NCBI RefSeq assembly: GCF_000478275.1
Contig: NZ_ASJB01000028.1
Coordinates: forward strand, 124,001-188,000
Direction: 5' to 3'
Origin: Amycolatopsis orientalis DSM 40040 = KCTC 9412
Lineage (GTDB): Bacteria > Actinomycetota > Actinomycetes > Mycobacteriales > Pseudonocardiaceae
DNA length: 64,000 bases
A program made the translations under genes and the position numbers. Shown in pieces: positions 17,110 through 26,077 of the stretch. Within the stretch, counting starts at the first letter, position 1, and every line of letters starts with the position of its first letter. Under the pieces are notes generated by a model that was given only the letters and a program-made list of their open reading frames with translations, was not told the DNA's origin and searched no databases.

Positions 17110-17868
17110 TCATCTGATGGCCGAGATGGCTTGTGAAGCGGCAGGTAGGAGGCAGGCGTAGCTCAAGGGGATCAGGTTCACGAACGTCCCGTTGGCCCCG
17201 GTGCAGATGCGGGCGGCTTCCTCGACTCGGCGGTTGGCCGGGTTGAGGGGGTTGAACACGCAGACGTAGCCCACCGGGTTGACGGTGAGGGACAAGACTC
17301 CGCCGGTCGCGTTGCACAGTTCCGTCGCGTTTCCCGTACTCGAGCCCGGGCCCGATGTCGGTGGCGTGCTCGTGTTCTCGCAGCTGGCGTGGATGTCGAG
17401 GTCGGGCGGGGGCCCTTGACAGGTGTCGATGCCGTCGCCGCCGTCGAGGCTGTCCTGGCTGCCGTCGTTGGAGGCGCCGATGAGGGTGTCGTTGCCCGCG
17501 CTGCCGGAGATGGTGTCGATGTCCAGCCCGCCCGCGAGGGTATCGCCGCCGGTACCCCCGGTGATGGTGTCGTTGCCGTCGCCGCCGTTGACCGTGTCGT
17601 CGAAGTCCGAGCCGGTGATGGTGTCGTTCCCGCCGTTGCCGTTGATCGTCTTCGCGGGGTTCGTGCCACCGCAGTCGATGGTGTCGTTGCCGGGACTTCC
17701 GGTCACGACCGTACTGGTCTGGGTGACGCCGGGGCTGACGACACAGTTGACGGCAGCGTGAGCGGGCAGCGGGTTAGCCGCCCACAAGGCGGGCACCGCA
17801 AGGGTTCCTGCCAGCACGGCGACAATTCCCCGGCGGACCGGATTCTGATGAAATCTCATGTTCTTCAT
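17110..17868 (-). CDS. Secreted RTX-like calcium-binding repeat protein
   Basis: A protein of about 252 residues with a signal peptide (hydrophobic GIVAVLAGTLAVPALWAA, cleaved after HAA) followed by at least seven glycine/aspartate nonapeptides such as GNGGNDTITG, GGDGNDTITG, GGTGGDTLAG and GSAGNDTLIG. These are RTX repeats that form calcium-binding beta rolls. The C-terminal 80 residues hold paired Cys in NPVGYVCVFNPLNPANRR and IPLSYACLLPAA. No catalytic domain is present, so it is a structural or binding exoprotein. The start is uncertain among GTG 17880, ATG 17868 and ATG 17859. Confidence 0.8.
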   Translation of the reverse strand: MKNMRFHQNPVRRGIVAVLAGTLAVPALWAANPLPAHAAVNCVVSPGVTQTSTVVTGSPGNDTIDCGGTNPAKTINGNGGNDTITGSDFDDTVNGGDGNDTITGGTGGDTLAGGLDIDTISGSAGNDTLIGASNDGSQDSLDGGDGIDTCQGPPPDLDIHASCENTSTPPTSGPGSSTGNATELCNATGGVLSLTVNPVGYVCVFNPLNPANRRVEEAARICTGANGTFVNLIPLSYACLLPAASQAISAIR

Positions 17869-17979
17869 TTCCCGAAACACAGTGAGGGATGACTCGCCTG
17901 GGCGCGGTGCGCCGGCGGAACAGACTTGTGCGAACAGCGCTCGGCCGGCCTTTCGGCCTCCGCCGCGTTCACACGAAAA

Positions 17980-18037
17980 GACCTCGGTTCGTGATCTTGA
18001 ACCGCGATCTTCGCGGATATGTCACGTCACCGAGGTC
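17980..18037. repeat. Composite stem-loop
   Basis: GACCTCGGT (17980-17988) pairs with ACCGAGGTC (18029-18037), and an inner hairpin CCGCGATCTTCGCGG lies between. It is upstream of the RTX-like gene and could be a terminator for something on either strand or a regulatory structure. Confidence 0.45.
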
Positions 18038-18782
18038 TAGGGGTACGACAGGCGAATTTACTCCCGTGACCACGGAAACCGATATGACTGTACCTCGAAT
18101 GGGGGCGCACCGTCTGGGGTCGACGCGAGCCTGCGCGGCCGGTCCATACGGCGTTTCCGCGAACACGCCGCGCCCGTGTCTCTGGCACCCGGTCTGCCAT
18201 CTGGGACACAATCGCCACCAGTGGACGCGCGCCGGCTCCTCGCGGTTGCATCCGCCTGACCGCTGTCGTCGGGCCGACAGGGATCGCCGCGTCAGGAGTG
18301 ATCATCACCTCGATCGCCGCCTGGTTCACGGACAGACCGCGATCCGTCGAACAGATAACCAAGCCGTTCCGCAGAGGCAATTCGATGTCGTTCACCGTGG
18401 TGTCGACCGAACCGGTCCGGGTACCGCCGGTGCACACCGAAACGATGCATCGAACCAGTGTTCCACCCCGATAGCGTGAATCATTGTCCGCCAAGAGGGC
18501 CATAAGGGATCGCTACCGGAAACTTCGTCACCGACAAGGAAAGATCAAATTCTTTTCAGCGGCAAGTGCGACAAGATAGCAGACCATACTGCCGACTGCC
18601 AGGAGCAAGAGCTCAACAGTCCTGTCGCGCCACCCAAGGGCACCAGGATGACCATTCTGGCCAAACAGTCGACATGTCACCGCACGCACAACGAGCCGGT
18701 AGACACAGGGAGGCCCCCCGTGGTTCTCTGTTCGCCGCATCCGGAAACGCGATTCCAGCCAACACCGAGGACCCGACCCTTC
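18038..18782. other. Region without a supported gene
   Basis: Overlapping open frames lie on both strands. A forward frame ending at the TAG near 18474 has coding-like third positions over about 70 codons (LTAVVGPTGIAASGVIITS) but no start codon and no upstream continuation. A reverse frame (18027-18503) covers the same bases. I read this as a degraded gene remnant rather than a functional gene. Confidence 0.4.
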
Positions 18783-19184
18783 ATGGACGAGACCGCCCGA
18801 GTCATCACCTATTCCGTTGATGGACTTTACGACAGATGCTCAAAGATAAACTTCGAATTCGACGACTTCTTGTACCTGGGTTTCCATTTGCGCGCCGACC
18901 GCCCCGTTGGCCTTGTCGACATCGGCGCCGTAACACTCCAGCAGTTCTCGGACGATGAGGTAATCGCGCGATACAATGTCAATTTCACGAAAGGCGGAGG
19001 GAAGTTCTCCCTTGTGCACGGCCACTCTTACCGGCGACATTTCGCGAATCGCTGGATCAGCGCCTACCAGTTCGTGGACATACCGAGCCGCTCTCCAGTT
19101 TCTCAACTCGGCGCCACGGACGAGCTCAAAACCGCGTGGTTGCATGTCAGGAAATCGTTGCCCTTCGCGCGACGTCTCCAATGA
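18783..19184 (+). CDS. Doubtful hypothetical protein
   Basis: A 133-residue frame from ATG 18783 with moderate third-position GC bias, rich in aromatic residues (FEFDDFLYLGFHLRAD). The opposite strand is also open over 113 codons. Neither product is recognised, and no strong ribosome site is present. The forward frame looks slightly better by codon use. GC is lower than in the flanks, suggesting acquired or decaying DNA. Confidence 0.3.
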   Translation: MDETARVITYSVDGLYDRCSKINFEFDDFLYLGFHLRADRPVGLVDIGAVTLQQFSDDEVIARYNVNFTKGGGKFSLVHGHSYRRHFANRWISAYQFVDIPSRSPVSQLGATDELKTAWLHVRKSLPFARRLQ

Positions 19185-19350
19185 GATACGTGCACCTGGT
19201 TCAGGTCAACGCCAAGTTCTTCGGCGATTTCTCGTACCGCAAGCCGACCTGCGGGGCGTCGCCGACGAGCGGCGATTAGATCGCCACCCGCACGTCGGTG
19301 AAGTGTTGGAGTGACTGTCCGCGCCACCGGTGACGGCGGACGAGGGCAGG

Positions 19351-19707
19351 TCAGGCGATAGCGGTAGCCTTGCCGGAGCAGCTGTCGGGGGCGAATCGGA
19401 CGTTGCGGCAAGCCTGGAACTCGACCCGGACGCCACGGTTGAGGTTGAGGTTGTAGGTGGCGTGGGTACCACATCCACCGCTGTGATCGTGGCGGGTTTC
19501 CCGTCCGTGAATCCAGTACTTGAGGTAGACAGGGTCGCCGTCGCAGGCAGTGTCGTAGAGCCGGAAGACGTCGCCACCCGGCGTGAACACAGCGAGCGCG
19601 CCCGTGATTCGCGCGGAGTTGTCGGCGAACGCGGGTGCCGCTGTGCCGATCAGGGCACCCGCACCGAGCAGGATCCCTACAGCGGAGGCCGCTAATTTGC
19701 TGTTCAT
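19351..19707 (-). CDS. Small secreted four-cysteine protein
   Basis: A 118-residue exported protein. The signal peptide (MNSKLAASAVGILLGAGALI, cleavage near AFA-DN) is followed by a domain of about 90 residues with cysteines in TACDG, GGCGTH, FQACRN and SCSGK, which would form two disulfides. The segment VYLKYWIHGRETRHDHS is likely a beta hairpin. The start is the ATG at 19707 with GGAAAGG upstream; the longer frame to 20178 is not supported. No function is recognised. It is divergent from the HTH membrane regulator. Confidence 0.75.
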   Translation of the reverse strand: MNSKLAASAVGILLGAGALIGTAAPAFADNSARITGALAVFTPGGDVFRLYDTACDGDPVYLKYWIHGRETRHDHSGGCGTHATYNLNLNRGVRVEFQACRNVRFAPDSCSGKATAIA

Positions 19708-19883
19708 GGCTGTCGTTGCCTTTCCACTACTGACGGATGGTGCTCGCACCGACCTTGGCGGTGCGAGCACAAGCGTCATCGCGCCTGAGAGCCGGCAGCA
19801 ATGCCTGGGCCGCGTCCCGGGACACAGCAGCGAGCTGACCAGCGCGAACAGTGAGCAGGACAGGACGAGAGGACAAGCAGGAC

Positions 19884-20669
19884 ATGCCATCAGCGAGCGA
19901 TCGAAGACGCGACCTCGCGGTGGAGCTCGGCGCACATCTACTTCGTCTGACGAAAGTGAGTGGCCGGCCGTACCGAGAGCTGGCAGAACATGCTCTGGTA
20001 TCGAAGACCGCCTGGGGGGACTACTGCGCGGGAAAGCGACCCCCGTCACGAGACGTGCTGCTGAACATGTTGCGAGTGCTCGAGGCCGACGCCGTTGATC
20101 GGGCGCACCTCCTGGCCCTGAGACAACAGCTCGACACCGGGCCGTCAACCTCCACCACCGCGGCCTCCGAGCAGGCACCGCCTACCCCACTTCCCTCCGC
20201 CGGAACGCAGCCAGCGCAGACCCGGCCGCGCAGACGGCTGACGGCCCCAGTCGTCGACAGCGAAGGGTCCAGTGCCGCTCAGTCCACGACCTCGGAGCCC
20301 ACTGTGGAGCCCGGCTCCTCCGGGGAAAGCCGAGCTGGTCGAAAGGTCCGGCGAGGGCGTTGGGCGGCCGCCATCGTCGTTCCTTCCGCGCTCGCTGCGG
20401 CGACGTGGTGGGGTATCAGCGCCGCGAACAACCCTGGCCGGGAGTGCGCGCTGGTCATCAAGGAAAGCGCCCCGGTGTGGAGAAGTCTGTCCGAGCCCGT
20501 CCTGAAGACCAAACGTGGCGGCGAAATCGTTCAACTCCACACCGTCGTCGAGCCGACCATCGTTGGTGATGTCCTTTTCCGGCCCGTCCTGGTGGCTGCC
20601 GACGGTGCGCGAACCTACGGCTGGATGCGCGATACCGACCTGCGAGGTGCCCCCTGCTCGCCGCGTTGA
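19884..20669 (+). CDS. Membrane-anchored HTH regulator-like protein
   Basis: A 261-residue protein. Residues 1-80 form an XRE-type helix-turn-helix (DLAVELGAHLLRL, ELAEHALVSKTAWGDYCAGKR, PSRDVLLNMLRVL). A Pro/Ser/Thr-rich linker leads to one transmembrane helix (WAAAIVVPSALAAATWWGI), and an extracytoplasmic C-terminal domain of about 80 residues contains APVWRSLSEPVLKTKRGGEI and GWMRDTDL, resembling SH3b-type domains. This fits a sensor that binds DNA and reads the cell-wall side. The start at 19884 is supported by AGGA; a GTG at 19851 is possible. Confidence 0.75.
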   Translation: MPSASDRRRDLAVELGAHLLRLTKVSGRPYRELAEHALVSKTAWGDYCAGKRPPSRDVLLNMLRVLEADAVDRAHLLALRQQLDTGPSTSTTAASEQAPPTPLPSAGTQPAQTRPRRRLTAPVVDSEGSSAAQSTTSEPTVEPGSSGESRAGRKVRRGRWAAAIVVPSALAAATWWGISAANNPGRECALVIKESAPVWRSLSEPVLKTKRGGEIVQLHTVVEPTIVGDVLFRPVLVAADGARTYGWMRDTDLRGAPCSPR

Positions 20670-20786
20670 CCCCGTGAACGCACTCGGCCGATGCGTAAGG
20701 TATCCGCGAACGTGATCCGGCCAGTCCACCACATGTCGCTCGCGGAAGACGCGTCACCGATTGCCGCTGGTCACCTCCGCCGGGCG

Positions 20787-21251
20787 TCAATCCGCCGAGA
20801 TCCGCCGGGTTTCGGCGACCTTGACGTTGTAATGGGCACCGTTCACGACCGTGGTCTCGAGGAGAACCTCGAAGTGCTCCATCTTCTTCATCCTGCGGAG
20901 GAACTTCCGGTCCCCGAGCTTCTCCGCCGCGGCCGCGGTGCCGTGTTCCCAGCAACCCGCCACGATGACGATCTCCGACGTATCCGGAGCCAAGGGGTTC
21001 GGCGTCCGGATGATCAAGGCATAGTCGCTGACCGGATAACCTGACTCGTCGTACCGCGGCGCCGAAACACGGCCTGTGCTCACATCGTGCACCTCGGCAG
21101 CCGCGTGCTCAGGGTCTTCGACGAAAGCGTAGGAGATCACTCCGCTCAGCTTCGCCAACATCGTCCTCGTGACCGCATTCGCCTCCGGCCCGCCGATCAG
21201 GACCAGGTCCGAACTCAACTCACGCCGCGACAACTGCTTCGACTCGCCCAC
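20787..21251 (-). CDS. Hypothetical protein, probably the C-terminal part of a split gene
   Basis: A 154-residue frame starting GTG 21251. The body begins SSDLVLIGGPEANAVTRTML and contains APRYDESGYPVSDYALIIRTP and SEIVIVAGCWEHGTAAAAE, a Rossmann-like alternation. Proteins with this body normally carry an N-terminal membrane helix and a linker. Here the helix is in the overlapping frame at 21220-21417, and some linker residues seem missing. It may be a gene split by deletion and frameshift, or two coupled cistrons. Confidence 0.6.
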   Translation of the reverse strand: MGESKQLSRRELSSDLVLIGGPEANAVTRTMLAKLSGVISYAFVEDPEHAAAEVHDVSTGRVSAPRYDESGYPVSDYALIIRTPNPLAPDTSEIVIVAGCWEHGTAAAAEKLGDRKFLRRMKKMEHFEVLLETTVVNGAHYNVKVAETRRISAD

Positions 21252-21417
21252 CCAAAGCCCGCCAGAACCTGCGCGCCCGGATCAACCGGAGGCGCCGCCT
21301 CGCGTTCGTCACCACCCAGACCAGCACACCCCCGATCGCCGCCGCGATCAGATTGCCGGAAATATCGGGCAAGGCCTGGACCAGCCAACCGCCGACACCT
21401 CCGACAGCCAGCCCCAT
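21220..21417 (-). CDS. Small membrane protein overlapping the previous frame
   Basis: 65 residues with one or two membrane helices (DISGNLIAAAIGGVLVWVVT) and a basic tail (RRRLRLIRARRFWRALGGR). It overlaps 20787-21251 by 32 bp in another frame. The basic RFWRALGGRV segment is the sort that precedes a soluble domain, so this is probably the N-terminal half of the split gene. Confidence 0.5.
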   Translation of the reverse strand: MGLAVGGVGGWLVQALPDISGNLIAAAIGGVLVWVVTNARRRLRLIRARRFWRALGGRVEAVVAA

Positions 21418-21513
21418 ACGGAGCCACCCCTCACCGACGCGCTCCCCTCTCCAGTCTCGCTCGGCCCGCGCCCCGTTACCACCGGGGTCGTCAAGTCCGT
21501 ACGAGGGCGGGAA

Positions 21514-22710
21514 TCAGCGGAGGAGCCGGAGCGGGAGCCGCTCGAGGCCGCGGAAGCTCACGTTGGACCGCCAGCGGAGTTCCTCGCCGGTCAGCTCCAT
21601 CTTGCCGTAGCGCCGCAGCAGTTTCGTCAGCACCACGGCGGTCTCCATCTTGCCGAGGGCGGCGCCGAGGCAGTAATGCGGGCCGCCGCTGAAGGCCAGC
21701 GTCTTGATCCCGGTGCGGGTCACGTCCAGGCTTTCGGGGTGGCTGTACCGTGCCGGGTCCCGGTTCGCCGCCCCGAACAGCAGCATCACTTTGGCGCCAG
21801 CGGGGAGTATCGCGTCGTCGAGCACGACCTCTTCGTCCAGGAGCCTGGAGACGATCTGCACGGGTGCGTCGTACCGGGTGATCTCCTCGACGGCGCCCGG
21901 CATCAGCTCGGGGTTCTCGCGCAGCAGCTGGAGCTGATCGGGGTGGCGCAGCAGTGCCAGCACCCCGTTGCCGACCAGGTTCACCGTGGTCTCGTGGCCC
22001 GCGACGAACAGGAACAGCACGTTGGCGACGATCTCGTGGTCGGTCAGGCGCACGCCGTCGACCTCGGTGTGCAGGAGCAGGGACAGGATGTCGTCGGTCG
22101 GCGCGGCCCTGCGCCGGTCGAGCTCGCCGGTGACGTACTCGCGGAACTCGGTCTCCGCGCGGTTCATCTCGGCGACGTCGGCCGTGGTGATCGACGGGTC
22201 GATCACGCGGCTGATCTGTTCGGTCCACTGACGGCACTGGACCCGGTTGTCGGTGGGCAGGCCGAGCAGTTCACAGGTCACGGTGACCGGCAGCGGCAGG
22301 GCGAGGCTCTCGATCAGGTCGGTCTCGCCATCGCCCATGGCGTCGAGCAGGCGATCGGCCTCCGCGGTCACGCGCGGCCGCAACCGCTCGACGGCGCCAC
22401 GGGTGAACACTTTGCCGAGCACGCCGCGGATCCGCCGGTGCGGCGGCCCGTCCAGCATGAGCATCCAGTTCCGCACGCTGCGCACGAGCGGGCTGTCCAG
22501 TCCGCCCCTGCGTTCTGCCCAGACCTGGTTCCGGTAGAACTCGCTGGAGACCCCCGGAGCGCGCAGCACGGCGTCCACGTCGGCGTAGCGAGAGAGCACC
22601 CAGTAGCCGAAATGGGACTGGTGCACGGGATCGGCTTCCCGCAGGCGGCGGTAGATGGGGTACGGATCTGTCCGCACCGCGGGATCGCGTGGGTCGAAGA
22701 GCGCGGTCAT
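21514..22710 (-). CDS. Cytochrome P450
   Basis: A 398-residue soluble actinomycete P450. It has the I-helix oxygen-binding motif AGHETTVN, the K-helix ExxR in EEITRYDAPV, and the haem-binding loop FSGGPHYCLGAALGKME with the axial Cys. The N-terminus FDPRDPAVRTDPYPIYRRLRE is typical of CYP107-like tailoring enzymes. Initiation at 22710 is supported by AGGACGG. It is the last gene of the leftward operon, 39 bp after the other P450. It probably hydroxylates or epoxidises the lipid or polyketide product; the position cannot be read from sequence. Confidence 0.92.
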   Translation of the reverse strand: MTALFDPRDPAVRTDPYPIYRRLREADPVHQSHFGYWVLSRYADVDAVLRAPGVSSEFYRNQVWAERRGGLDSPLVRSVRNWMLMLDGPPHRRIRGVLGKVFTRGAVERLRPRVTAEADRLLDAMGDGETDLIESLALPLPVTVTCELLGLPTDNRVQCRQWTEQISRVIDPSITTADVAEMNRAETEFREYVTGELDRRRAAPTDDILSLLLHTEVDGVRLTDHEIVANVLFLFVAGHETTVNLVGNGVLALLRHPDQLQLLRENPELMPGAVEEITRYDAPVQIVSRLLDEEVVLDDAILPAGAKVMLLFGAANRDPARYSHPESLDVTRTGIKTLAFSGGPHYCLGAALGKMETAVVLTKLLRRYGKMELTGEELRWRSNVSFRGLERLPLRLLR

Positions 22711-22749
22711 ATCCGTCCTGTCCTGTGTCGGTGTGCCCGTGCTTCCCGC

Positions 22750-24030
22750 TCATCCGTCCGTGGTGACCGGAAGGGCGACGAGTCCGCGGAGGAGGATGCT
22801 GTTGTGCCAGCGCAGTTCGCCCGGCTCCACCGCGAGGGTGAGGCGGGGGAACCGGTCGAGCAGCACGCGGAAGGCGACTTCGCCCTCGATCCGGCCCAGT
22901 GCCGCGCCGAGGCAGTAGTGGACGCCGTGACCGAAGGCGATGCTGCCGCGGGTCGACCGCTCGATGTCCAGCTCGTCCGGCCGCTCGAACCGGCCGGGAT
23001 CCCGGTTCGCCGAACCGATCGCCAGCAGCACGATCTCCCCGGCCGGGATCGTCGTGCCGCCGATGGTCACCTCCTCGTCGGTGAACCGCATGGTGGCCGT
23101 GTTGACCGGGCTCTCGAGCCGGAGGAACTCCTCCACCGCACCGGGCAGCAGTTCCGGGTTCGCCCGCAGCCGCCCCAGTTGTTCCGGGTCGCGCAGCAGC
23201 GCGAGCGCTCCGCTGCCGATCAGGTTCACCGTCGTCTCATGCCCGGCGACCAGCAGCAGGGAGGCCATCGCGGTGGCCTCGGCGTGCGTGAGGCGGTCCG
23301 CGTTCTCGTCCGGGGCCAGGATCTCGGAGAGGATGTCCGCGCCGGGATGGGCGACTTTGCGTGCGACGAGCCTGTCGAGGTACTCCCCCATCGCCTCCCT
23401 CGCCGCCAGTTGCTCGTGCGGCGGCGCGGTCGACAGCATGGTGCGCGACCAGCCGCCGAACTCCGCACGCCGATCGTCGGGGACACCGAGGATCTCGCAG
23501 ATCACGGTCGTCGGCAGCGGGAAGGCGTAGTCCTCGATCAGGTCGACGGATCGCTCCCCGGCCGCGAGCCTGGCCGCCATCGCGTCGGCCAGTTCGACGG
23601 CCAGCGCCTCGATCCGCGGGCGCAGCAGAGCGGCGGCCCGCCCGGTGAACGCCTTGCTGACGAGCTTCCGCAGCCGAGTGTGCTCGGCCCCGTCGGAGTG
23701 CAGCATGTGGTGGTCCAGGCCCATGTCGAACTCTTCGGCGTCCTCGGGGAGGCCGGCGGCACGGCGCAGGATCCGGGCCAGTTTCGTGGCGTCCTTCGCC
23801 AGCCGGGAATCGGCCAGCCCGGCGCGAACGTCCTCGTATCCGGTGACCAGCCAGACCGGCGGGCTCATCCCCATCCGCACCTTGGTCACCGGGCGCCGGG
23901 CGCGCAGCAGCGCGTATGTCGGGTACGGGTCGTCGGTGAAGCTCTCGTCGATCATGACGACGTCGTCGGCGATGTCGAGCACCGCACCGGCCGGTCCTGG
24001 CTTCCCCGCCGGGCATGAAGGTGTTGGCAT
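22750..24030 (-). CDS. Cytochrome P450
   Basis: A 426-residue P450 with AGHETTVN in the I helix, ExxR in EEFLRLESPV and the haem loop FGHGVHYCLGAALGRIE. The N-terminal 28 residues before IDESFTDDPYPTYALLR are a disordered extension, and no redox partner is fused. The start at 24030 has GAGGAG upstream. It is distinct from its neighbour (only moderate similarity by eye) and follows the second desaturase by 39 bp, so it is part of the operon. Role: oxidative tailoring, site unknown. Confidence 0.92.
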   Translation of the reverse strand: MPTPSCPAGKPGPAGAVLDIADDVVMIDESFTDDPYPTYALLRARRPVTKVRMGMSPPVWLVTGYEDVRAGLADSRLAKDATKLARILRRAAGLPEDAEEFDMGLDHHMLHSDGAEHTRLRKLVSKAFTGRAAALLRPRIEALAVELADAMAARLAAGERSVDLIEDYAFPLPTTVICEILGVPDDRRAEFGGWSRTMLSTAPPHEQLAAREAMGEYLDRLVARKVAHPGADILSEILAPDENADRLTHAEATAMASLLLVAGHETTVNLIGSGALALLRDPEQLGRLRANPELLPGAVEEFLRLESPVNTATMRFTDEEVTIGGTTIPAGEIVLLAIGSANRDPGRFERPDELDIERSTRGSIAFGHGVHYCLGAALGRIEGEVAFRVLLDRFPRLTLAVEPGELRWHNSILLRGLVALPVTTDG

Positions 24031-24069
24031 GACCAGAGTTCTCCTCGGTGGTGGCTGTCGGGGCGGGAG

Positions 24070-24939
24070 TCAGATCGCGCGGATCCGGTGCACGAACTCG
24101 GTCAGGTCCACCGCGGCGGCCCGGCCGCCTGCCGTCGCGAAGTCGGTGACCAGGCGCACCAACGATTCGTAGGCCTCGGTGTGGTCGTACGAGGTGGCGT
24201 CGGTGATCTTCATCGACCAGCGCCAGTACCCGTTGAGCGTGTCCGCCAACGGCATCCGGAAGGTGGCGAGGACGTCTTTGAGGTCGTGCACCGTCGACTC
24301 CAGCCCGTGCCGCCGGACGTAGGCGCCGACGAGTTCGCTGTAGAACGCGAAGTGCCGTGCCTCGTCCCTGGCCAGCCGGTGCAGCAGATCGCGCAGCACC
24401 GGCTCTTGGGCGACGGCCTTGAACCGCTGGTAGAACAGCTGCGTGGCCTTCTCCTGCACCAGGGTGTAGGTGAAGGCCTGCACCGGCGTCTCGTAGGGCA
24501 GCGCGAACTTCTTGCGCCCCTCCTCCGCCAGTTCCCACATCAGCGTGTCCGGATCGCTGATCCCGGCTTCGATCTGGTACCTGGTCAGCACCGAGGCGTG
24601 CCGCTCCTCGTCGTTGGCCCAGGAGATCAGGAACCGGAAGTACTCCCGGTTGAAACAGAACTCCTCGATGGCCTGATCCCCGTCGGCGACCGGGAACGCC
24701 TGGAGGAAGTAGGTCAGGTAGCCGGGGATGTGATCCTCGATGAAGGTGATGAACTTGACCACCGAGCGGTCGGTGTCGGTGAGTTCCTCCGGCCGCAAGG
24801 AGGTCCACGGCAGGTCGTCGACGGACCACTGCTTGGTTCCCGCCCGGCTGACGGCCTTCTTCGTCAGCTCGCGCATCTGCGCGGGCTCGATGGTCAGGCG
24901 TGCCGGTGCTGTCGCCTGCCCGGCGAAAGGGTCGTTCAC
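24070..24939 (-). CDS. Acyl-ACP desaturase-type diiron protein
   Basis: A 289-residue four-helix-bundle diiron protein of the soluble acyl-ACP desaturase family (FA_desaturase_2). Ligand motifs are the Glu in FIEDHIPGYL, EERH in WANDEERHASVL, the Glu in TLVQEKATQLFY and EARH in LARDEARHFAFY, so both iron sites look complete. The start is the GTG at 24939, which overlaps the methyltransferase stop (GTGA). Such enzymes insert cis double bonds into acyl-ACP, using ferredoxin and oxygen. The free ACP two genes upstream is the obvious carrier. The regiochemistry, and whether it makes an alkene, alkyne or hydroxyl, are unknown. Confidence 0.85.
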   Translation of the reverse strand: MNDPFAGQATAPARLTIEPAQMRELTKKAVSRAGTKQWSVDDLPWTSLRPEELTDTDRSVVKFITFIEDHIPGYLTYFLQAFPVADGDQAIEEFCFNREYFRFLISWANDEERHASVLTRYQIEAGISDPDTLMWELAEEGRKKFALPYETPVQAFTYTLVQEKATQLFYQRFKAVAQEPVLRDLLHRLARDEARHFAFYSELVGAYVRRHGLESTVHDLKDVLATFRMPLADTLNGYWRWSMKITDATSYDHTEAYESLVRLVTDFATAGGRAAAVDLTEFVHRIRAI

Positions 24940-25805
24940 GGTGCCTCCGTCGGCCCCATCCGGGACTTCAGCGCGCTGAGCGCGTAGTGCTTGGTGGTGT
25001 AGCCCCAGCCCGCGTTCGCCGTCTGCAGGTACCGGATCAGCGGTTCGCCCATCCCGGGCGCCACCTCCTCGACGCGGTCCAAGGCGGCCTGCGCGCGCTC
25101 CTCCCACTGCTCGATGGTGCGGTGGTAGTGCGCGGTGAGGTCGGTGAGCCCGGTGAGGCTGAACCCGGCCGACTCGATCGCCGCCACGAGCGCCGAGACC
25201 GGCACCATGTCGGCGAACCCGAAGATGGACTCGGTGACGTGCACCGTGCCCGGCCGCCGGGAGAACTCCCGGTAGGTCGCGTCGTCGCGGAAGCAGCTCT
25301 CGGACAGGTACAGCGATCCGTTGCGCCGCAACAGGCCGTGCACCTTGCGCAGCACCTGTGCCCGGTCCGGCATGTGCACGATCGAACCGAGCATGGTGAC
25401 CGCGTCGAACCTCCCGGCCATCTCGAGTTCGCTGAACGAGCCGGACCGCAGGGTCACCAGATCGGTGACACCGGCCTCCTCCGCCCGCTGCCTGATGTAC
25501 TCCGCCTGTGGGCCGGACGGGGTCACCCCGGTGACGCGGCAGTCGTATTCCTTCGCCATGAACAGGATCAGGCTGCCCCAGCCGCAACCGACGTCGAGCA
25601 ACTGCTCGCCGCCGCGCAGCCCCAGCCGCCTCGCCACGAAGTGCAGCTTGTTCGTTTGCGCCTGGTCCAGGTCGGTGTCCGCGTCGGGGTAGAGCCCGGC
25701 GCTGTACTTCATCCGCCGGTCGAGGTAGATCTCGAACAACTCGGCGGGCAGCTCGTAATGTTTGTTGGTCGCCCGGTAGGCCTCCTGCGGAGTCGGCGCG
25801 GTCAT
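24936..25805 (-). CDS. SAM-dependent methyltransferase, cyclopropane-fatty-acid-synthase-like
   Basis: A 289-residue class I methyltransferase. The N-terminus (NKHYELPAELFEIYLDRRMKY) has the opening of the cyclopropane/mycolic-acid synthase group, and the SAM site is LLDVGCGWGSLILFMAKEY. The lid and C-terminal helices are present. It overlaps both neighbours by 4 bp (ATGA and GTGA). CFA-type enzymes add a methyl or methylene group to a double bond, so between two desaturases and an ACP it may methylate the unsaturated acyl chain. O- or C-methylation of the polyketide is an alternative. Confidence 0.85.
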   Translation of the reverse strand: MTAPTPQEAYRATNKHYELPAELFEIYLDRRMKYSAGLYPDADTDLDQAQTNKLHFVARRLGLRGGEQLLDVGCGWGSLILFMAKEYDCRVTGVTPSGPQAEYIRQRAEEAGVTDLVTLRSGSFSELEMAGRFDAVTMLGSIVHMPDRAQVLRKVHGLLRRNGSLYLSESCFRDDATYREFSRRPGTVHVTESIFGFADMVPVSALVAAIESAGFSLTGLTDLTAHYHRTIEQWEERAQAALDRVEEVAPGMGEPLIRYLQTANAGWGYTTKHYALSALKSRMGPTEAP

Positions 25806-26077
25806 GACGCCGCCAGGTCCCCGCTGACACTCTTCTCCACCATCACGACCAGCTCGTCGACGGTCTTCACCGCGAAGATGGCCTCGTCGTCGAACTCCAC
25901 GTCCCAGCGACGCTCCAATTTGGACACCACGCGCAGCATCTTCATGGAGTCGGCGCCGGGCAGCTCCCTGAGCACGTCGGTACCGGCGATCCCGGCGGCG
26001 GGGATCTTCAGTTCGGTGGCGAGGTATTCGGTGGTGACCGAGGCGATCTGCTCGCGGCTGACGGACTCGCTGGTCAT
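25802..26077 (-). CDS. Free-standing acyl carrier protein
   Basis: A 91-residue acidic four-helix carrier protein with the phosphopantetheine Ser44 in LPGADSMKMLRVVSKLERRW. The motif is G-A-D-S-M, a normal DSx site. It overlaps the thioesterase and the methyltransferase by 4 bp each. Its place in an operon with a FAAL, two desaturases and a methyltransferase suggests it carries the fatty acyl chain while that chain is modified, like the dedicated ACPs of other FAAL systems. Confidence 0.88.
   Translation of the reverse strand: MTSESVSREQIASVTTEYLATELKIPAAGIAGTDVLRELPGADSMKMLRVVSKLERRWDVEFDDEAIFAVKTVDELVVMVEKSVSGDLAAS

Noticed and set aside
17389..17892. Forward frame antisense to the RTX-like repeats
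   Set aside because: Val/Ala/Gly-rich mirror of the GGxGxD repeats without start signals.
18027..18503. 158-codon reverse frame
   Set aside because: Basic, low-complexity C-terminus, no ribosome site and no family pattern; the opposite strand is equally coding-like in part.
23237..25830. Two long reverse frames that run from the desaturase or methyltransferase into neighbours
   Set aside because: They are real genes preceded by out-of-frame shadow; the overlapping GTGA/ATGA starts and ribosome sites give the true boundaries.
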